Source: Catenovulum agarivorans YM01
GTDB taxonomy: Bacteria; Pseudomonadota; Gammaproteobacteria; Enterobacterales; Alteromonadaceae
NCBI RefSeq assembly: GCF_000281085.1
Contig: NZ_JH767525.1
Location: 151,302 to 215,301, forward strand
Length of the DNA: 64,000 nt
Reading direction: 5' to 3'
This document shows, piece by piece, positions 9,035-17,491 of the stretch. A program made the translations under genes and the position numbers. Each line of letters opens with the position of its first letter. The first letter of the stretch is position 1. Below the pieces are notes generated by a model. It saw nothing but the letters and a program-made list of their open reading frames with translations, ran no database searches and had not been told where the DNA came from.

Positions 9035-9107
9035 GGCCAGATCAGCTCTAACTTGCAGCACCGGAGCATAAATCGGCAGGGTATAAACGCAAAAGGAATG
9101 AAACTAA

Positions 9108-9135
9108 AGCGCAATATCCAGAACAATATTGCGCT
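9108..9135 (-). terminator. Hairpin terminator candidate after nasA
   Basis: A 10-bp perfect stem (AGCGCAATAT at 9108-9117 with ATATTGCGCT at 9126-9135) lies 17 bases past the nasA stop codon. Only a short broken T tract follows, so termination strength is uncertain. Confidence 0.55.
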
Positions 9136-9151
9136 ATATCACAGCCGTTAA

Positions 9152-11809
9152 TTAGCAGCTTTTACAATGGCTTTTAATTAAACCACTTAAATCAGTTTTA
9201 CATGAACCACAGTTGGTGCCACATTGTAGGCGATCACCTAACTTCTCAACAGTATCGTCACCATAATCAACAATAGCTTCGATAATTTGTTTCTCGCCCA
9301 CTTTAAAACAGCTACAAATTTGACGACCTTTAGCTACTTCAGGAGTAGGAATGCCAGAAACAAGTGCTTTAACCTCTTCGCGATCAAATACCTGCAACAT
9401 AAACATTTCACTTAACCAGCTCATATCTTCAGTAAATGGCGTAGCTTGAATATAACAAACAAACTCTAACTGACCTTGGGTATAACAAACGACTTTAAAT
9501 GACTTATCATTGTTGTTTTCAACACGTAACCACTCACCTTGAGCAGCAGTGTGTTTTTGACACCAATCTAACCAGTCATTTACCTCACCTTGGCCAGCGA
9601 ACAATAACTGTTCACCTGCTTGGTTTGGTGCTTTCGACCAGTATTCAGTATTTGCTTGCATAGCGTGGCGGCTATAAGCAACTGCATAAAAATCAGCTTG
9701 ATAAGCTTCAATAGCAACTGCTGCGTGTTTAAGCTCTGGTTGACCTGAAATTGGGTCAACAACAGGTGCAAATAAACGGTTAATATTCGCTTGGGATGCA
9801 AACTGTTTGTTCCAGTGCATAGGCACAAAAACTTCGCCTTTGCGCTGACCTTGATCAAATTGAACGCGTAATAACGCTTGACCAAATTTCGAAGTTAACT
9901 GAGCAATTTGACCATCCACTAAATTAAGTTTTTCTGCATCATCTGGATGTATTGCCACAAATGCTTCAGAAACGTGCGCAGTTAATTTAGCCGCTTTACC
10001 TGTGCGAGTCATTGTATGCCATTGGTCACGTACACGACCTGAGTTACATACAAATGGATAATCGTTACAAGTTTGCTGAACCGGCGCTTTTGCTTCAGTT
10101 GTAATAAACTGAGCTTTACCTGTTTTAGTGTAAAAACGGCCATTTTCAAACATACGCGCACAGCCATTCGGGTTTTCACGATTTACCGGCCACTGAACTG
10201 GACGCAATTTGTCGTATTCAGCTTCGGATAAGCCTGCTAACCCTGTGATATCAAAATCACGGCTGCCGTTATTTTCATAACCAGATAAACGCGCATGTTC
10301 ATCAAAAATTTCAGCTGGATGAGTATATTTAAAGCCAGAAGCAAAACCCATAGCTTTAGCAACGTCACAAATAATTTGCCAATCGTGTTTAGCTTGACCA
10401 GATGGTGGCATAATGCCACGTTGACGTGAAATTCGACGCTCAGAATTGGTTACTGTACCGTTTTTCTCTGACCAACCTGTTGCTGGTAAACGTACATTTG
10501 CCCATTCAGAGGTATCAGTATTTTCATTACAATCAGAAACCACAACTAATGGACAGTCTTTTAACGCCTGTGCCACTTCATTACCATTTGGCAAACTAAC
10601 CGCTGGGTTGGTTGCCATAATCCAAATGGCTTTAATTTCACCACTTTTCACTTTAGCAAACATATCTACCGCTTTCGCGCCTGCTTGCTCTGCAATGCGA
10701 GGAGAACGCCAAAATGTTTGCACATACTCGCGGTGTTGTGGGTTTTCAATGTCCATATGAGCAGCTAGCATATTAGCTAAACCGCCTACTTCACGGCCAC
10801 CCATAGCATTAGGTTGCCCAGTAATAGAGAATGGACCACTGCCTTTTTTACCAACTTTACCAGTTGCTAAATGACAGTTAATAATAGCGTTACATTTATC
10901 TGTACCTTGTGATGATTGATTCACCCCCATGCAATAAAAAGTAATTGCAGTTGGGCTTTTCGCAAACCACTGGTAATAAGTTGTTACTTGCTCAATTGGC
11001 AAATCACAATATTCAGCCACACGCTCAATAGTCCATTGTTTGCTATTGGCAAGTGCTGTATCAAAACCTTCGGTAAAACTATTTACATAATTTTGATCAA
11101 TACAATCATGTTGATGTAAGTAGTTTAATAAACCGTTAAACAAGGCAACATCGCTACCTGGTTTAATTGCGATATGTAAGTCAGCCAACTCAGTAGTTGC
11201 GCTTTGGCGAGGATCAATCACCACAACTTTCATATCTGGGTTTAACATTTTGGCTCTTTCCATACGTTGGAACAACACTGGGTGTGTCCAAGCGGCATTT
11301 GAGCCTGTTAAAACCAATAAATCTGTATCTTCTAAATCTTCGTAATTACACGGAACAGTGTCAGAGCCAAACGCACGTTTATAACCAGCTACAGCTGACG
11401 ACATACATAAACGAGAGTTAGTATCTATATTGGCACTGCCGATATAACCTTTCATCAATTTGTTCGCGACATAATAGTCTTCAGTCAATAATTGACCAGA
11501 CACATAAAACGCGACTGCTTGTGGACCGAATTCTTCAATAACTTTATTGAAGCCACTCGCAACATGGTTAATTGCGTCATCCCAAGAAACTTGTGAATCT
11601 CCTATCATAGGCTGCAGTAATCGCCCTGATACATCATTCGTTTCTAATACGGATGAGCCTTTAACACATAAACGCCCATAATTGGCGGGATGTTCTGAAG
11701 AACCTGTCACTTGAGTTAGCGTCTGCCCATCAACTTTAACGTCGATGCCGCATCCAACACCACAATACGGACAAGTGGTTTGTTTCAATCTTACTGCTGT
11801 TTCGTTCAT
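9152..11809 (-). CDS. nasA: Assimilatory nitrate reductase catalytic subunit
   Basis: An 885-residue molybdopterin oxidoreductase that reduces nitrate to nitrite in the cytoplasm; there is no signal peptide. A [4Fe-4S] motif opens the protein (CPYCGVGC at about 13-20, a fourth Cys near GRLCVKG). A probable Mo-ligand cysteine lies in SRLCMSSAVAGY. A molydopterin dinucleotide-binding domain follows, then a C-terminal BFD-like [2Fe-2S] domain (CSCFKVG... CGTNCGSC), the arrangement of NasA proteins that take electrons from a NAD(P)H flavoprotein. ATG at 11809 is preferred to the adjoining TTG. It is preceded by a sigma-54-type promoter and a structured leader. Confidence 0.95.
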   Translation of the reverse strand: MNETAVRLKQTTCPYCGVGCGIDVKVDGQTLTQVTGSSEHPANYGRLCVKGSSVLETNDVSGRLLQPMIGDSQVSWDDAINHVASGFNKVIEEFGPQAVAFYVSGQLLTEDYYVANKLMKGYIGSANIDTNSRLCMSSAVAGYKRAFGSDTVPCNYEDLEDTDLLVLTGSNAAWTHPVLFQRMERAKMLNPDMKVVVIDPRQSATTELADLHIAIKPGSDVALFNGLLNYLHQHDCIDQNYVNSFTEGFDTALANSKQWTIERVAEYCDLPIEQVTTYYQWFAKSPTAITFYCMGVNQSSQGTDKCNAIINCHLATGKVGKKGSGPFSITGQPNAMGGREVGGLANMLAAHMDIENPQHREYVQTFWRSPRIAEQAGAKAVDMFAKVKSGEIKAIWIMATNPAVSLPNGNEVAQALKDCPLVVVSDCNENTDTSEWANVRLPATGWSEKNGTVTNSERRISRQRGIMPPSGQAKHDWQIICDVAKAMGFASGFKYTHPAEIFDEHARLSGYENNGSRDFDITGLAGLSEAEYDKLRPVQWPVNRENPNGCARMFENGRFYTKTGKAQFITTEAKAPVQQTCNDYPFVCNSGRVRDQWHTMTRTGKAAKLTAHVSEAFVAIHPDDAEKLNLVDGQIAQLTSKFGQALLRVQFDQGQRKGEVFVPMHWNKQFASQANINRLFAPVVDPISGQPELKHAAVAIEAYQADFYAVAYSRHAMQANTEYWSKAPNQAGEQLLFAGQGEVNDWLDWCQKHTAAQGEWLRVENNNDKSFKVVCYTQGQLEFVCYIQATPFTEDMSWLSEMFMLQVFDREEVKALVSGIPTPEVAKGRQICSCFKVGEKQIIEAIVDYGDDTVEKLGDRLQCGTNCGSCKTDLSGLIKSHCKSC

Positions 11810-11829
11810 CAAATTCTTACCTAAATTTG

Positions 11830-11858
11830 GTTAAGATTCCGCCATTGAAATTCTTAAC
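11830..11858 (-). promoter_or_regulatory. ANTAR-type hexaloop hairpin in the nasA leader
   Basis: In the RNA, GTTAAG pairs with CTTAAC and ATTTC with GGAAT, leaving the 6-base loop AATGGC with A at position 1 and G at position 4, the key bases recognised by ANTAR proteins. A weaker stem with loop ACCTAT lies just upstream (11869-11882). No intrinsic terminator follows. Instead the 3' arm could pair with GGTAAGA immediately before the ATG. Folding was done by eye. Confidence 0.5.
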
Positions 11859-11915
11859 ATAAACACTCAAGAATAGGTTCTTCATGACTGCCCGCCTTCG
11901 GGAACAAGTTATAAA

Positions 11916-11933
11916 ATGCAACACCTATACCAA
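11916..11933 (-). promoter_or_regulatory. Sigma-54-type promoter of nasA
   Basis: The minus strand reads TTGGTATAGGTGTTGCAT, with GG and GC 10 bases apart and a perfect -12 TTGCA. Predicted start is near 11905, giving a leader of about 95 nt containing the hexaloop hairpin. An NtrC-like half-site (GTGCACC) lies about 100 bases upstream at 12027-12033. Confidence 0.6.
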
Positions 11934-12066
11934 CTTTAATAACTACATGTTTTAAAAGGCTTTTAATTCAAATTCACCTTTATGAGCATTAAACTGGTAT
12001 TTGTAATATGGTGTTTTAAAATGCGCGTGCACCAAAAAGAGACGCTAATCTTAACTGTTTTTACCA

Positions 12067-12091
12067 AATAAAAACGCAGCCTAGGCTGCGT
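12067..12091 (-). terminator. Intrinsic terminator after the NirB-like flavoprotein gene
   Basis: ACGCAGCCT/AGGCTGCGT (12074-12091) is a perfect 18-base palindrome, followed on the minus strand by five Ts. It separates this gene from nasA, so nasA relies on its own promoter. Confidence 0.85.
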
Positions 12092-12135
12092 CCATTGCTC
12101 ATTATTAGCATCAGCCTCAAATAGAGGCCAAAACC

Positions 12136-13584
12136 TTATACCTCAACTGCTAGGTTGGCGAGTTCGAGGTCAATTACGTTTTGTACCATGCCCACACAGG
12201 TACCACAGCTTGAACTTGCACGTGTTTTAGCTTTAATCGCCTCAACAGTATCACAACCGTCGCGCACAGCTTCCGCTATTGTGCCTTTAGTCACCATGTT
12301 ACACAAACAGACAAAGCTAGAATCAGCCATATTAAGCGCAGGGTTAACCGGCTCGCCTTGCAACATAGGCACAATTAATGATTCTGGGGTATCTTCCAGC
12401 TCTAACTCTTGCAGGTGATATTGGAGTAAATTGTCATATTCAGATGTATCACCGATCAACACTGCACCAATAAGGTGCTTCTGCTCAGCATCTGTTACCA
12501 CTTTCTTATATATGCCTTCTTGCGGGTTTTCATAACAGAAAGTAACTGAATTTGGCGTGCGCGCGTGCGCATCACCAATTGAACCTACGGCAACACCCAT
12601 TAATTTCAATTTGGTGCTCATATCCGCACCGGCAAAAGTGAAATCGCCGCCGATAATATGTGATACTGCCGCTCGCGCCATAGTATAACCAGGTGAAACT
12701 AAACCAAAAATACGGTTTTGCCATAAAGCACATTCGCCAATTGCGTAAATGTCTGGCTCTGACGTTTGACAATTGTCATTGATAACAATACCACCACGCT
12801 CACCAATTTGAATGTCAAAGTCACGTGCTAGTTGGTCTTGCGGGCGAATACCAGCAGAAAACAATACTAAGTCAGTTTCTAAAATAGAGCCGTCGGCAAA
12901 TTCAAGTTTATGCACACAAGTATCACCATCAACGATTTGTTTGGTAGCTTTTTCAGTGTGTACTTCTACACCTAGCTCTTCAATTTTAGCTTTAAGTGCA
13001 CGGCCACCACCAATATCTATTTGGGTTGGCATTAACTGAGGTGCAAATTCTATTACGTGGGTTTTTAAGCCTAACTGTTTTAGTGCATTAGCTGCTTCTA
13101 AACCGAGCAAACCACCACCAACAACTAAACCGACTTTGCATTTTTCCGCCGCGGCTTTAATGTCATCTAAATCTTCAATTGTGCGGTAAACAAAACAGTT
13201 TTCGCGCTCTTTGCCCGGTATTGGAGGAACAAAAGGGAAAGAGCCAGTAGCTAAAATTAATTTGTCGTATTCAAGCACCATACCTTGTTCGGTAGTAACC
13301 TTTTTATTGCTTTTATCTATATTGGTTACTTTACTGTTTGTGAAAAATTTTACACCGACAGATTTGTAGTAAGCTTCTGATGTTAAAGCTAAATCCTCGG
13401 CATTTTTGCCGGCAAAATACTCAGATAAATGCACACGGTCGTACGCTAATCTTGGCTCAGCTGACAATACGAAAATTTCATATTCTTGTTCAGTTTGATT
13501 AACTAATTGATCGACAAAATGATGACCAACCATGCCGTTACCAACAACAACGACACGTTTTTTAGAAGTTTGTTGAGTTGTCAA
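12136..13584 (-). CDS. NirB-like FAD/NAD(P)H oxidoreductase, probable electron donor to NasA
   Basis: A 482-residue protein matching the N-terminal half of NirB: an FAD/NAD(P) disulfide-reductase module starting VVVVGNGMVGHHF, a second dinucleotide motif (VGGGLLGLEAANAL near 150), and a C-terminal [2Fe-2S] BFD domain (CLCNMVTKG... CGTC). It lacks the siroheme domain, so it cannot reduce nitrite. By analogy with Klebsiella NasC or Bacillus NasB it should pass NAD(P)H electrons to NasA. Start is TTG at 13584 preceded by GGAGGAG; an in-frame ATG at 13629 lies inside a terminator stem and is rejected. It lies between nrtC and nasA. Confidence 0.85.
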   Translation of the reverse strand: MTTQQTSKKRVVVVGNGMVGHHFVDQLVNQTEQEYEIFVLSAEPRLAYDRVHLSEYFAGKNAEDLALTSEAYYKSVGVKFFTNSKVTNIDKSNKKVTTEQGMVLEYDKLILATGSFPFVPPIPGKERENCFVYRTIEDLDDIKAAAEKCKVGLVVGGGLLGLEAANALKQLGLKTHVIEFAPQLMPTQIDIGGGRALKAKIEELGVEVHTEKATKQIVDGDTCVHKLEFADGSILETDLVLFSAGIRPQDQLARDFDIQIGERGGIVINDNCQTSEPDIYAIGECALWQNRIFGLVSPGYTMARAAVSHIIGGDFTFAGADMSTKLKLMGVAVGSIGDAHARTPNSVTFCYENPQEGIYKKVVTDAEQKHLIGAVLIGDTSEYDNLLQYHLQELELEDTPESLIVPMLQGEPVNPALNMADSSFVCLCNMVTKGTIAEAVRDGCDTVEAIKAKTRASSSCGTCVGMVQNVIDLELANLAVEV

Positions 13585-13612
13585 AATACTCTCCTCCAAC
13601 CTGCTTATAAAA

Positions 13613-13641
13613 AGCAAAAAAGCCGACAAAGCGGCTTTTTT
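13613..13641 (-). terminator. Intrinsic terminator between nrtC and the flavoprotein gene
   Basis: AAAGCCG pairs with CGGCTTT across a 6-base loop, with A/T runs extending both arms. On the minus strand it ends in a run of Ts. It lies in the leader of the flavoprotein gene, only about 30 bases before its TTG start, so it may act as an attenuator as well as the end of nrtABC. Confidence 0.75.
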
Positions 13642-13674
13642 TTACCCACAGTGATGAAAGAAGACTAGCAGGAA

Positions 13675-14526
13675 CTATGCCACTTCCTTACCCTTTTTCT
13701 CTGTATTGGCTTTTTTAGTCGCCACTGGCTCTACTTTGCGTTGTTTCTCATATAAGAAAGTTAACACTTCATGGCGATAATGATTATATTGAGGATTATC
13801 GGCTAGTGCTAAACGTTCACGTGGTCTTTCTAAATCTATTTTTAGAATTTCACCTACAGTTGCAGCCGGACCATTAGTCATCATAACAATACGATCTGAT
13901 AACAATACGGCTTCGTCCACGTCATGGGTGATCATAATCACTGTGTTACCCAATTCTTGATGAATCTCCATCAATGAATCTTGCAAGTGAGCACGAGTCA
14001 ATGCATCCAATGCACCAAATGGCTCATCCATTAACAATACTTTAGGTTGCATAGCCAATGCACGCGCAATACCAACACGCTGTTTCATACCACCAGAAAT
14101 TTCATCAGGGCGCTTGTGCGCTGCGTGTGTCATATGAACAAGTTCAAGATTGTGGTTAACCCAATCTTTCATCTCTTGTTTGCTCATTTTACCTTTAAAC
14201 ACTTGTTTAACTGCAAGTTCGACATTTTCGTACGCTGATAACCAAGGTAGTAAAGAGTGGTTTTGGAATACAACCGCTCTTTCTGGCCCTGGTTCATTTA
14301 CTTCTTTATTGTCCAGTAGCACACCACCAGTAGTTGCTTGGTATAAGCCTGCTACTATATTTAACACTGTTGATTTACCACAACCAGAGTGACCAATTAG
14401 TGAAACAAATTCACCTTTAGCAATTTTAAGATCTACATCTCGCAGAGCACAAAATGGCCCTTTTGGTGTTGGAAATTCTATACCGACTTTAGTTAGTTCT
14501 AAGTGTTTTGCATCTAAATCAATCAT
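13675..14526 (-). CDS. nrtC: Nitrate ABC transporter ATP-binding protein
   Basis: A 283-residue ABC ATPase with Walker A GHSGCGKST, signature EISGGMKQRVGIARAL and Walker B VLLMDEPFGALDAL, of the NrtC/D-SsuB-TauB family. It lacks the C-terminal NrtA-like domain of cyanobacterial NrtC, so NrtD or Klebsiella NasD is an equally apt name. It energises nitrate import with NrtA and NrtB. ATG at 14526 is preferred because GGAG sits at the right distance; the frame stays open 36 bases further upstream. Ends ahead of a terminator, as last gene of nrtABC. Confidence 0.9.
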   Translation of the reverse strand: MIDLDAKHLELTKVGIEFPTPKGPFCALRDVDLKIAKGEFVSLIGHSGCGKSTVLNIVAGLYQATTGGVLLDNKEVNEPGPERAVVFQNHSLLPWLSAYENVELAVKQVFKGKMSKQEMKDWVNHNLELVHMTHAAHKRPDEISGGMKQRVGIARALAMQPKVLLMDEPFGALDALTRAHLQDSLMEIHQELGNTVIMITHDVDEAVLLSDRIVMMTNGPAATVGEILKIDLERPRERLALADNPQYNHYRHEVLTFLYEKQRKVEPVATKKANTEKKGKEVA

Positions 14527-14580
14527 TGTTTTTGCTCCAAAATTCTGTGTAATAAAATTCAATACTTGTTGCGTTACCGG

Positions 14581-15582
14581 TTATCTAAGAACTGCGTTCT
14601 TATCCCAGCTCACAAACTTTTGAACCATCAACATAATGCGGTCGAGCAAGAAGCCAATTACACCTATCACTAATACCGCTACCATAATTCGAGCTAACGA
14701 ATCAGAACTACCATTTTGGAATTCATCCCAAACGAACTTCCCTAAGCCTGGGTTTTGTGCAAGCATTTCTGCCGCAATTAATACCATCCAACCTATACCG
14801 AGTGATAAACGCAAACCGGTGAAAATCATTGGAATAGATGAAGGTAAAACAATTTTAAATACGTGGTCTAACTTGTTTAGGCGTAATACACGACTAACGT
14901 TAACTAAATCAGAGCTGATGTTTGATACACCTACAGCCGTGTTAATAAGAGTTGGCCATAAACAACATAAAGTAACTGTAAACGCTGAAGTTAAAAACGA
15001 CTTTGAAAACATTGGGTCGTCAGTTACATAAACTGCACTCACCACCATAGTTACAAGCGGCAACCATGCTAATGGTGATACAGGTTTAAAAATCTGGATT
15101 AATGGGTTAATTGCAGCGTAGGCTTTTTCACTTAAACCACACAAGATACCGATTGGTACAGCTATTACAGAAGCAATTAAAAAACCAATCATAACAGTGT
15201 ATAAACTGGTCCATATTTGGTCGAAGAAAGTTGGTTTCCCTGTATAAGGGCGAATTTTTGGCTCGAAATTAGGATCCACTTTCATACGAGCTTCGTTTCT
15301 TTCTTGTTGACGCTCGTAAAACGCTTCTGCTTTTTCGCGCTCTTTAAAGTGCTCATTAACCAAAGTTGTGCTTTGCTCATAAACTTGAGCAGGGCCAGGA
15401 AATTGACCTAATGAAGTGTCGATGTTTTTAGCGGTTGCACTCCATAATAATAAAAATACAATCAAACCGATAAAAGGCAATAACATAGCCATTACTATTG
15501 CTTTGCTTTTTTCATTACCGATATTGCTAATGGTCTTTTTAAGCTCTAACACGCTTACTTTACTCATGGTTGCTTCTTTCAT
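14581..15582 (-). CDS. nrtB: Nitrate ABC transporter permease
   Basis: A 333-residue inner membrane permease with a first membrane segment near residues 30-50, a charged stretch (about 75-110), and five further segments holding the binding-protein-dependent transport loop (LPSSIPMIFTGLRLSLGIGWM, about 235-270). Length and sequence fit NrtB. Start ATG follows AGGAGA. It lies between nrtA and nrtC, with about 55 bases to nrtC. Confidence 0.92.
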   Translation of the reverse strand: MKEATMSKVSVLELKKTISNIGNEKSKAIVMAMLLPFIGLIVFLLLWSATAKNIDTSLGQFPGPAQVYEQSTTLVNEHFKEREKAEAFYERQQERNEARMKVDPNFEPKIRPYTGKPTFFDQIWTSLYTVMIGFLIASVIAVPIGILCGLSEKAYAAINPLIQIFKPVSPLAWLPLVTMVVSAVYVTDDPMFSKSFLTSAFTVTLCCLWPTLINTAVGVSNISSDLVNVSRVLRLNKLDHVFKIVLPSSIPMIFTGLRLSLGIGWMVLIAAEMLAQNPGLGKFVWDEFQNGSSDSLARIMVAVLVIGVIGFLLDRIMLMVQKFVSWDKNAVLR

Positions 15583-15612
15583 AATGTCTCCTACTAACTA
15601 CGCTGTTTGTTT

Positions 15613-15636
15613 GGCGGCGACAACTCTGCCACCGCC
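15613..15636 (-). other. Intercistronic hairpin between nrtA and nrtB
   Basis: A 9-bp GC-rich stem (GGCGGTGGC with GTCGCCGCC, two G-U pairs) and 6-base loop AGAGTT lie 12 bases past the nrtA stop codon. No T-run follows. A hairpin here is typical of solute-binding protein operons, where it protects the upstream mRNA and lowers permease expression. Confidence 0.6.
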
Positions 15637-15651
15637 TAATCTAGAGAGCGA

Positions 15652-17040
15652 TTAAAGTTTAGTGTCGCCTTTCAAACCAATTTTGAATTTCTCAAGATAT
15701 GCATTTGGTTTAGTACCGTCATACACAACATTGTCGATAAATTCTTTTTGTGGTGGTTTGAAGCCAGTTTCAGTTTTGAAGTTAGGGAAGTCTTTCGCGT
15801 TTGCTTTACCTTCTTTAATCAATGCCTGAGCAGCGATTGAATAAATGTCAGGACGATAAACTTTTTTCGCGATATCCATGTACCAGCTATCAGATTTAGC
15901 ATCTTCGATTTGACCCCAACGACGCATTTGCGTTAAGTACCAAATTGCATCTGAGTAGTAAGGATAAGTTGCGTTGTAACGGAAGAATACGTTGAAGTCA
16001 GGTACATCACGTTTGTCACCTTTCTCGTATTCAAAAGTACCTGTCATAGAGTTAGCAATTACGTCGTAATCTGCACCAACATATTGGCTCTTAGACAAGA
16101 TTTTTACCGCTTCAGGACGGTTAGCATTGTTGTTTGCATCTAACCACATTGCTGCGCGGATCATAGCTTTTACTACACGTACGTGAGTGTTTGGATTTTT
16201 TTCAGCCCAAGTTTTTGATACACCAAATACTTTTTCTGGGTTGTCTTTCCAAATTTCGTAGTCGGTAATAACTGGTACACCGATACCTTTAAATACAGCT
16301 TGTTGGTTCCATGGCTCACCTACACAGTAACCATAAATTGTACCTGCTTCTAAAGTAGCTGGCATTTGCGGTGGTGGTGTTACACTTAATAGTGCTTCAG
16401 CTTGAATGTTACCGCTAGTGTCACCTTTATGTGGTGCATAATAACCTGGGTGAATGCCACCCGCTGCTAACCAATAACGTAACTCGTAGTTATGGGTAGA
16501 AACTGGAAATACCATACCCATGTTGAATGGTTTACCTTGTGAACGGTATTTATCAACAACTGGTTTTAAGTAGTCAGCTTTAATTGGATGAACTGGTTTA
16601 CCATTCTCATGTGGAATGTTTTTCTTCATCTCTTTCCAGATATCGTTAGATACTGTAATACCGTTACCGTTTAAGTCCATGCTGAATGCGGTAATGATGT
16701 CTGCTTTAGTACCAAAACCTATAGTTGCACCTAAAGGCTGACCCGCCAACATATGTGCACCATCTAACTGACCGTCAATTACACGGTCTAATAAAACTTT
16801 CCAGTTTGCTTGAGCTTCTAGAGTTACATACAAACCTTCGTCTTCGAAGTAACCTTTTTCATAAGCAATAGCTAAAGGCGCCATATCGGTTAATTTAATA
16901 AAACCGAATTTTAATTCTTCTTTCTCTGGCCAACCCACATCAGCTGCATTTGCTTGTGCACTGAATAAAGTTGCAGCAATCGACACTGATGCTGCCAAAG
17001 TTTTGATACTAGCTTTAATAACAGACGTATTAAATTTCAT
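15652..17040 (-). CDS. nrtA: Nitrate ABC transporter periplasmic binding protein
   Basis: A 462-residue exported protein with an N-terminal Sec signal (cleavage after AQANA) and the NrtA/SsuA-like binding fold ([47 protein letters not shown]). It captures nitrate and delivers it to NrtB-NrtC. The signal peptide argues against it being the cytoplasmic sensor NasS, a relative. ATG at 17040 is chosen because GGAG precedes it by 6 bases. Its leader carries two hexaloop hairpins and a terminator. Confidence 0.93.
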   Translation of the reverse strand: MKFNTSVIKASIKTLAASVSIAATLFSAQANAADVGWPEKEELKFGFIKLTDMAPLAIAYEKGYFEDEGLYVTLEAQANWKVLLDRVIDGQLDGAHMLAGQPLGATIGFGTKADIITAFSMDLNGNGITVSNDIWKEMKKNIPHENGKPVHPIKADYLKPVVDKYRSQGKPFNMGMVFPVSTHNYELRYWLAAGGIHPGYYAPHKGDTSGNIQAEALLSVTPPPQMPATLEAGTIYGYCVGEPWNQQAVFKGIGVPVITDYEIWKDNPEKVFGVSKTWAEKNPNTHVRVVKAMIRAAMWLDANNNANRPEAVKILSKSQYVGADYDVIANSMTGTFEYEKGDKRDVPDFNVFFRYNATYPYYSDAIWYLTQMRRWGQIEDAKSDSWYMDIAKKVYRPDIYSIAAQALIKEGKANAKDFPNFKTETGFKPPQKEFIDNVVYDGTKPNAYLEKFKIGLKGDTKL

Positions 17041-17061
17041 GTATATCTCCAAAAATTTCCC

Positions 17062-17111
17062 AAAAAAAAACCCACTCCTGCTCAGCCTTAAAAAAGCTTC
17101 GCGGGAGTGGG
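17062..17111 (-). terminator. Leader terminator (attenuator) of nrtABC
   Basis: CCCACTCC and GGAGTGGG pair (17071-17078 with 17104-17111), followed by nine Ts on the minus strand. It lies between the predicted promoter and the ribosome binding site of nrtA, only about 20 bases from the ATG. Transcription of nrtABC must therefore read through it, which calls for an antitermination control. Confidence 0.9.
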
Positions 17112-17133
17112 CTTCATCGCCAAATCAAATTGT

Positions 17134-17206
17134 TAGCTAAGTAAACATAAACACGACTTTGTGTATGGTTTTACTTAACTAGTGAATTTGCTGTTGTGCA
17201 AATTCA
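17134..17206 (-). ncRNA. Tandem-hairpin ANTAR-responsive leader motif of nrtA
   Basis: In the RNA, hairpin P1 (17206-17183) has a perfect 9-bp stem TGAATTTGC/GCAAATTCA and hexaloop ACAACA. After one base comes P2 (17181-17134), whose outer stem TAAGTAAA/TTTACTTA and inner stem ACAC/GTGT carry hexaloop AAAGTC, with A at position 1 and G at position 4. The leader terminator follows. Tandem hexaloop hairpins before a terminator are the known NasR/ANTAR target layout. P1 lacks G4. Binding by the NasT encoded at 32.6 kb is inferred. Confidence 0.65.
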
Positions 17207-17231
17207 GTTTTAATCAAACACGAACCTATAA

Positions 17232-17249
17232 ATACAATTGCTGTGCCAA
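17232..17249 (-). promoter_or_regulatory. Sigma-54-type promoter of nrtABC
   Basis: The minus strand reads TTGGCACAGCAATTGTAT: a perfect -24 TTGGCAC, correct 10-base spacing, and a -12 with GT instead of GC. Predicted start is near 17221, just upstream of hairpin P1. Two NtrC-like imperfect sites sharing CCTTTTAG lie at 17333-17350 and 17383-17399, about 50 bases apart. Confidence 0.55.
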
Positions 17250-17491
17250 AAATAAAAAAACATTTAAAATCAAACCACTAAAACAAAATTAAGTATTTAT
17301 GGTATTTCAAAATCACTAACTATCCCTAAAACGGTGCACCTTTTAGTGTCATTTCTACCAAATTAACTTATTTGTAAAACCATGCAACCTTTTAGCGCTT
17401 TTGTTCGTTACTGAGTGATTAATGGTCTAGAGTTTACTGTACAAATATATAACCAGAGCTCTAGAGCTAAATAGAAAAAGCGAGGCGTGGC

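Noticed and set aside
8163-9151. Three small frames (8163-8351, 8394-8603, 8930-9151), two of which share an RFCERFPIYL-like stretch
   Set aside because: The shared residues come from the inverted-repeat arms, not from protein homology. None has a good ribosome binding site.
12155-12418. Plus-strand frames opposite the nitrate genes, such as this one and 10446-10760
   Set aside because: They are antisense shadows of well-supported genes, rich in Ser, Thr and Cys, and lack initiation signals.
13585-13629. Upstream ATG at 13629 as start of the NirB-like flavoprotein
   Set aside because: It lies in the arm of the nrtC terminator, while GGAGGAG stands correctly before the TTG at 13584.
15613-15636. 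Hexaloop AGAGTT between nrtA and nrtB as a further ANTAR site
   Set aside because: The loop has A1 and G4, but the hairpin is single, very GC-rich, and is not followed by a terminator. An ordinary intercistronic hairpin explains it.
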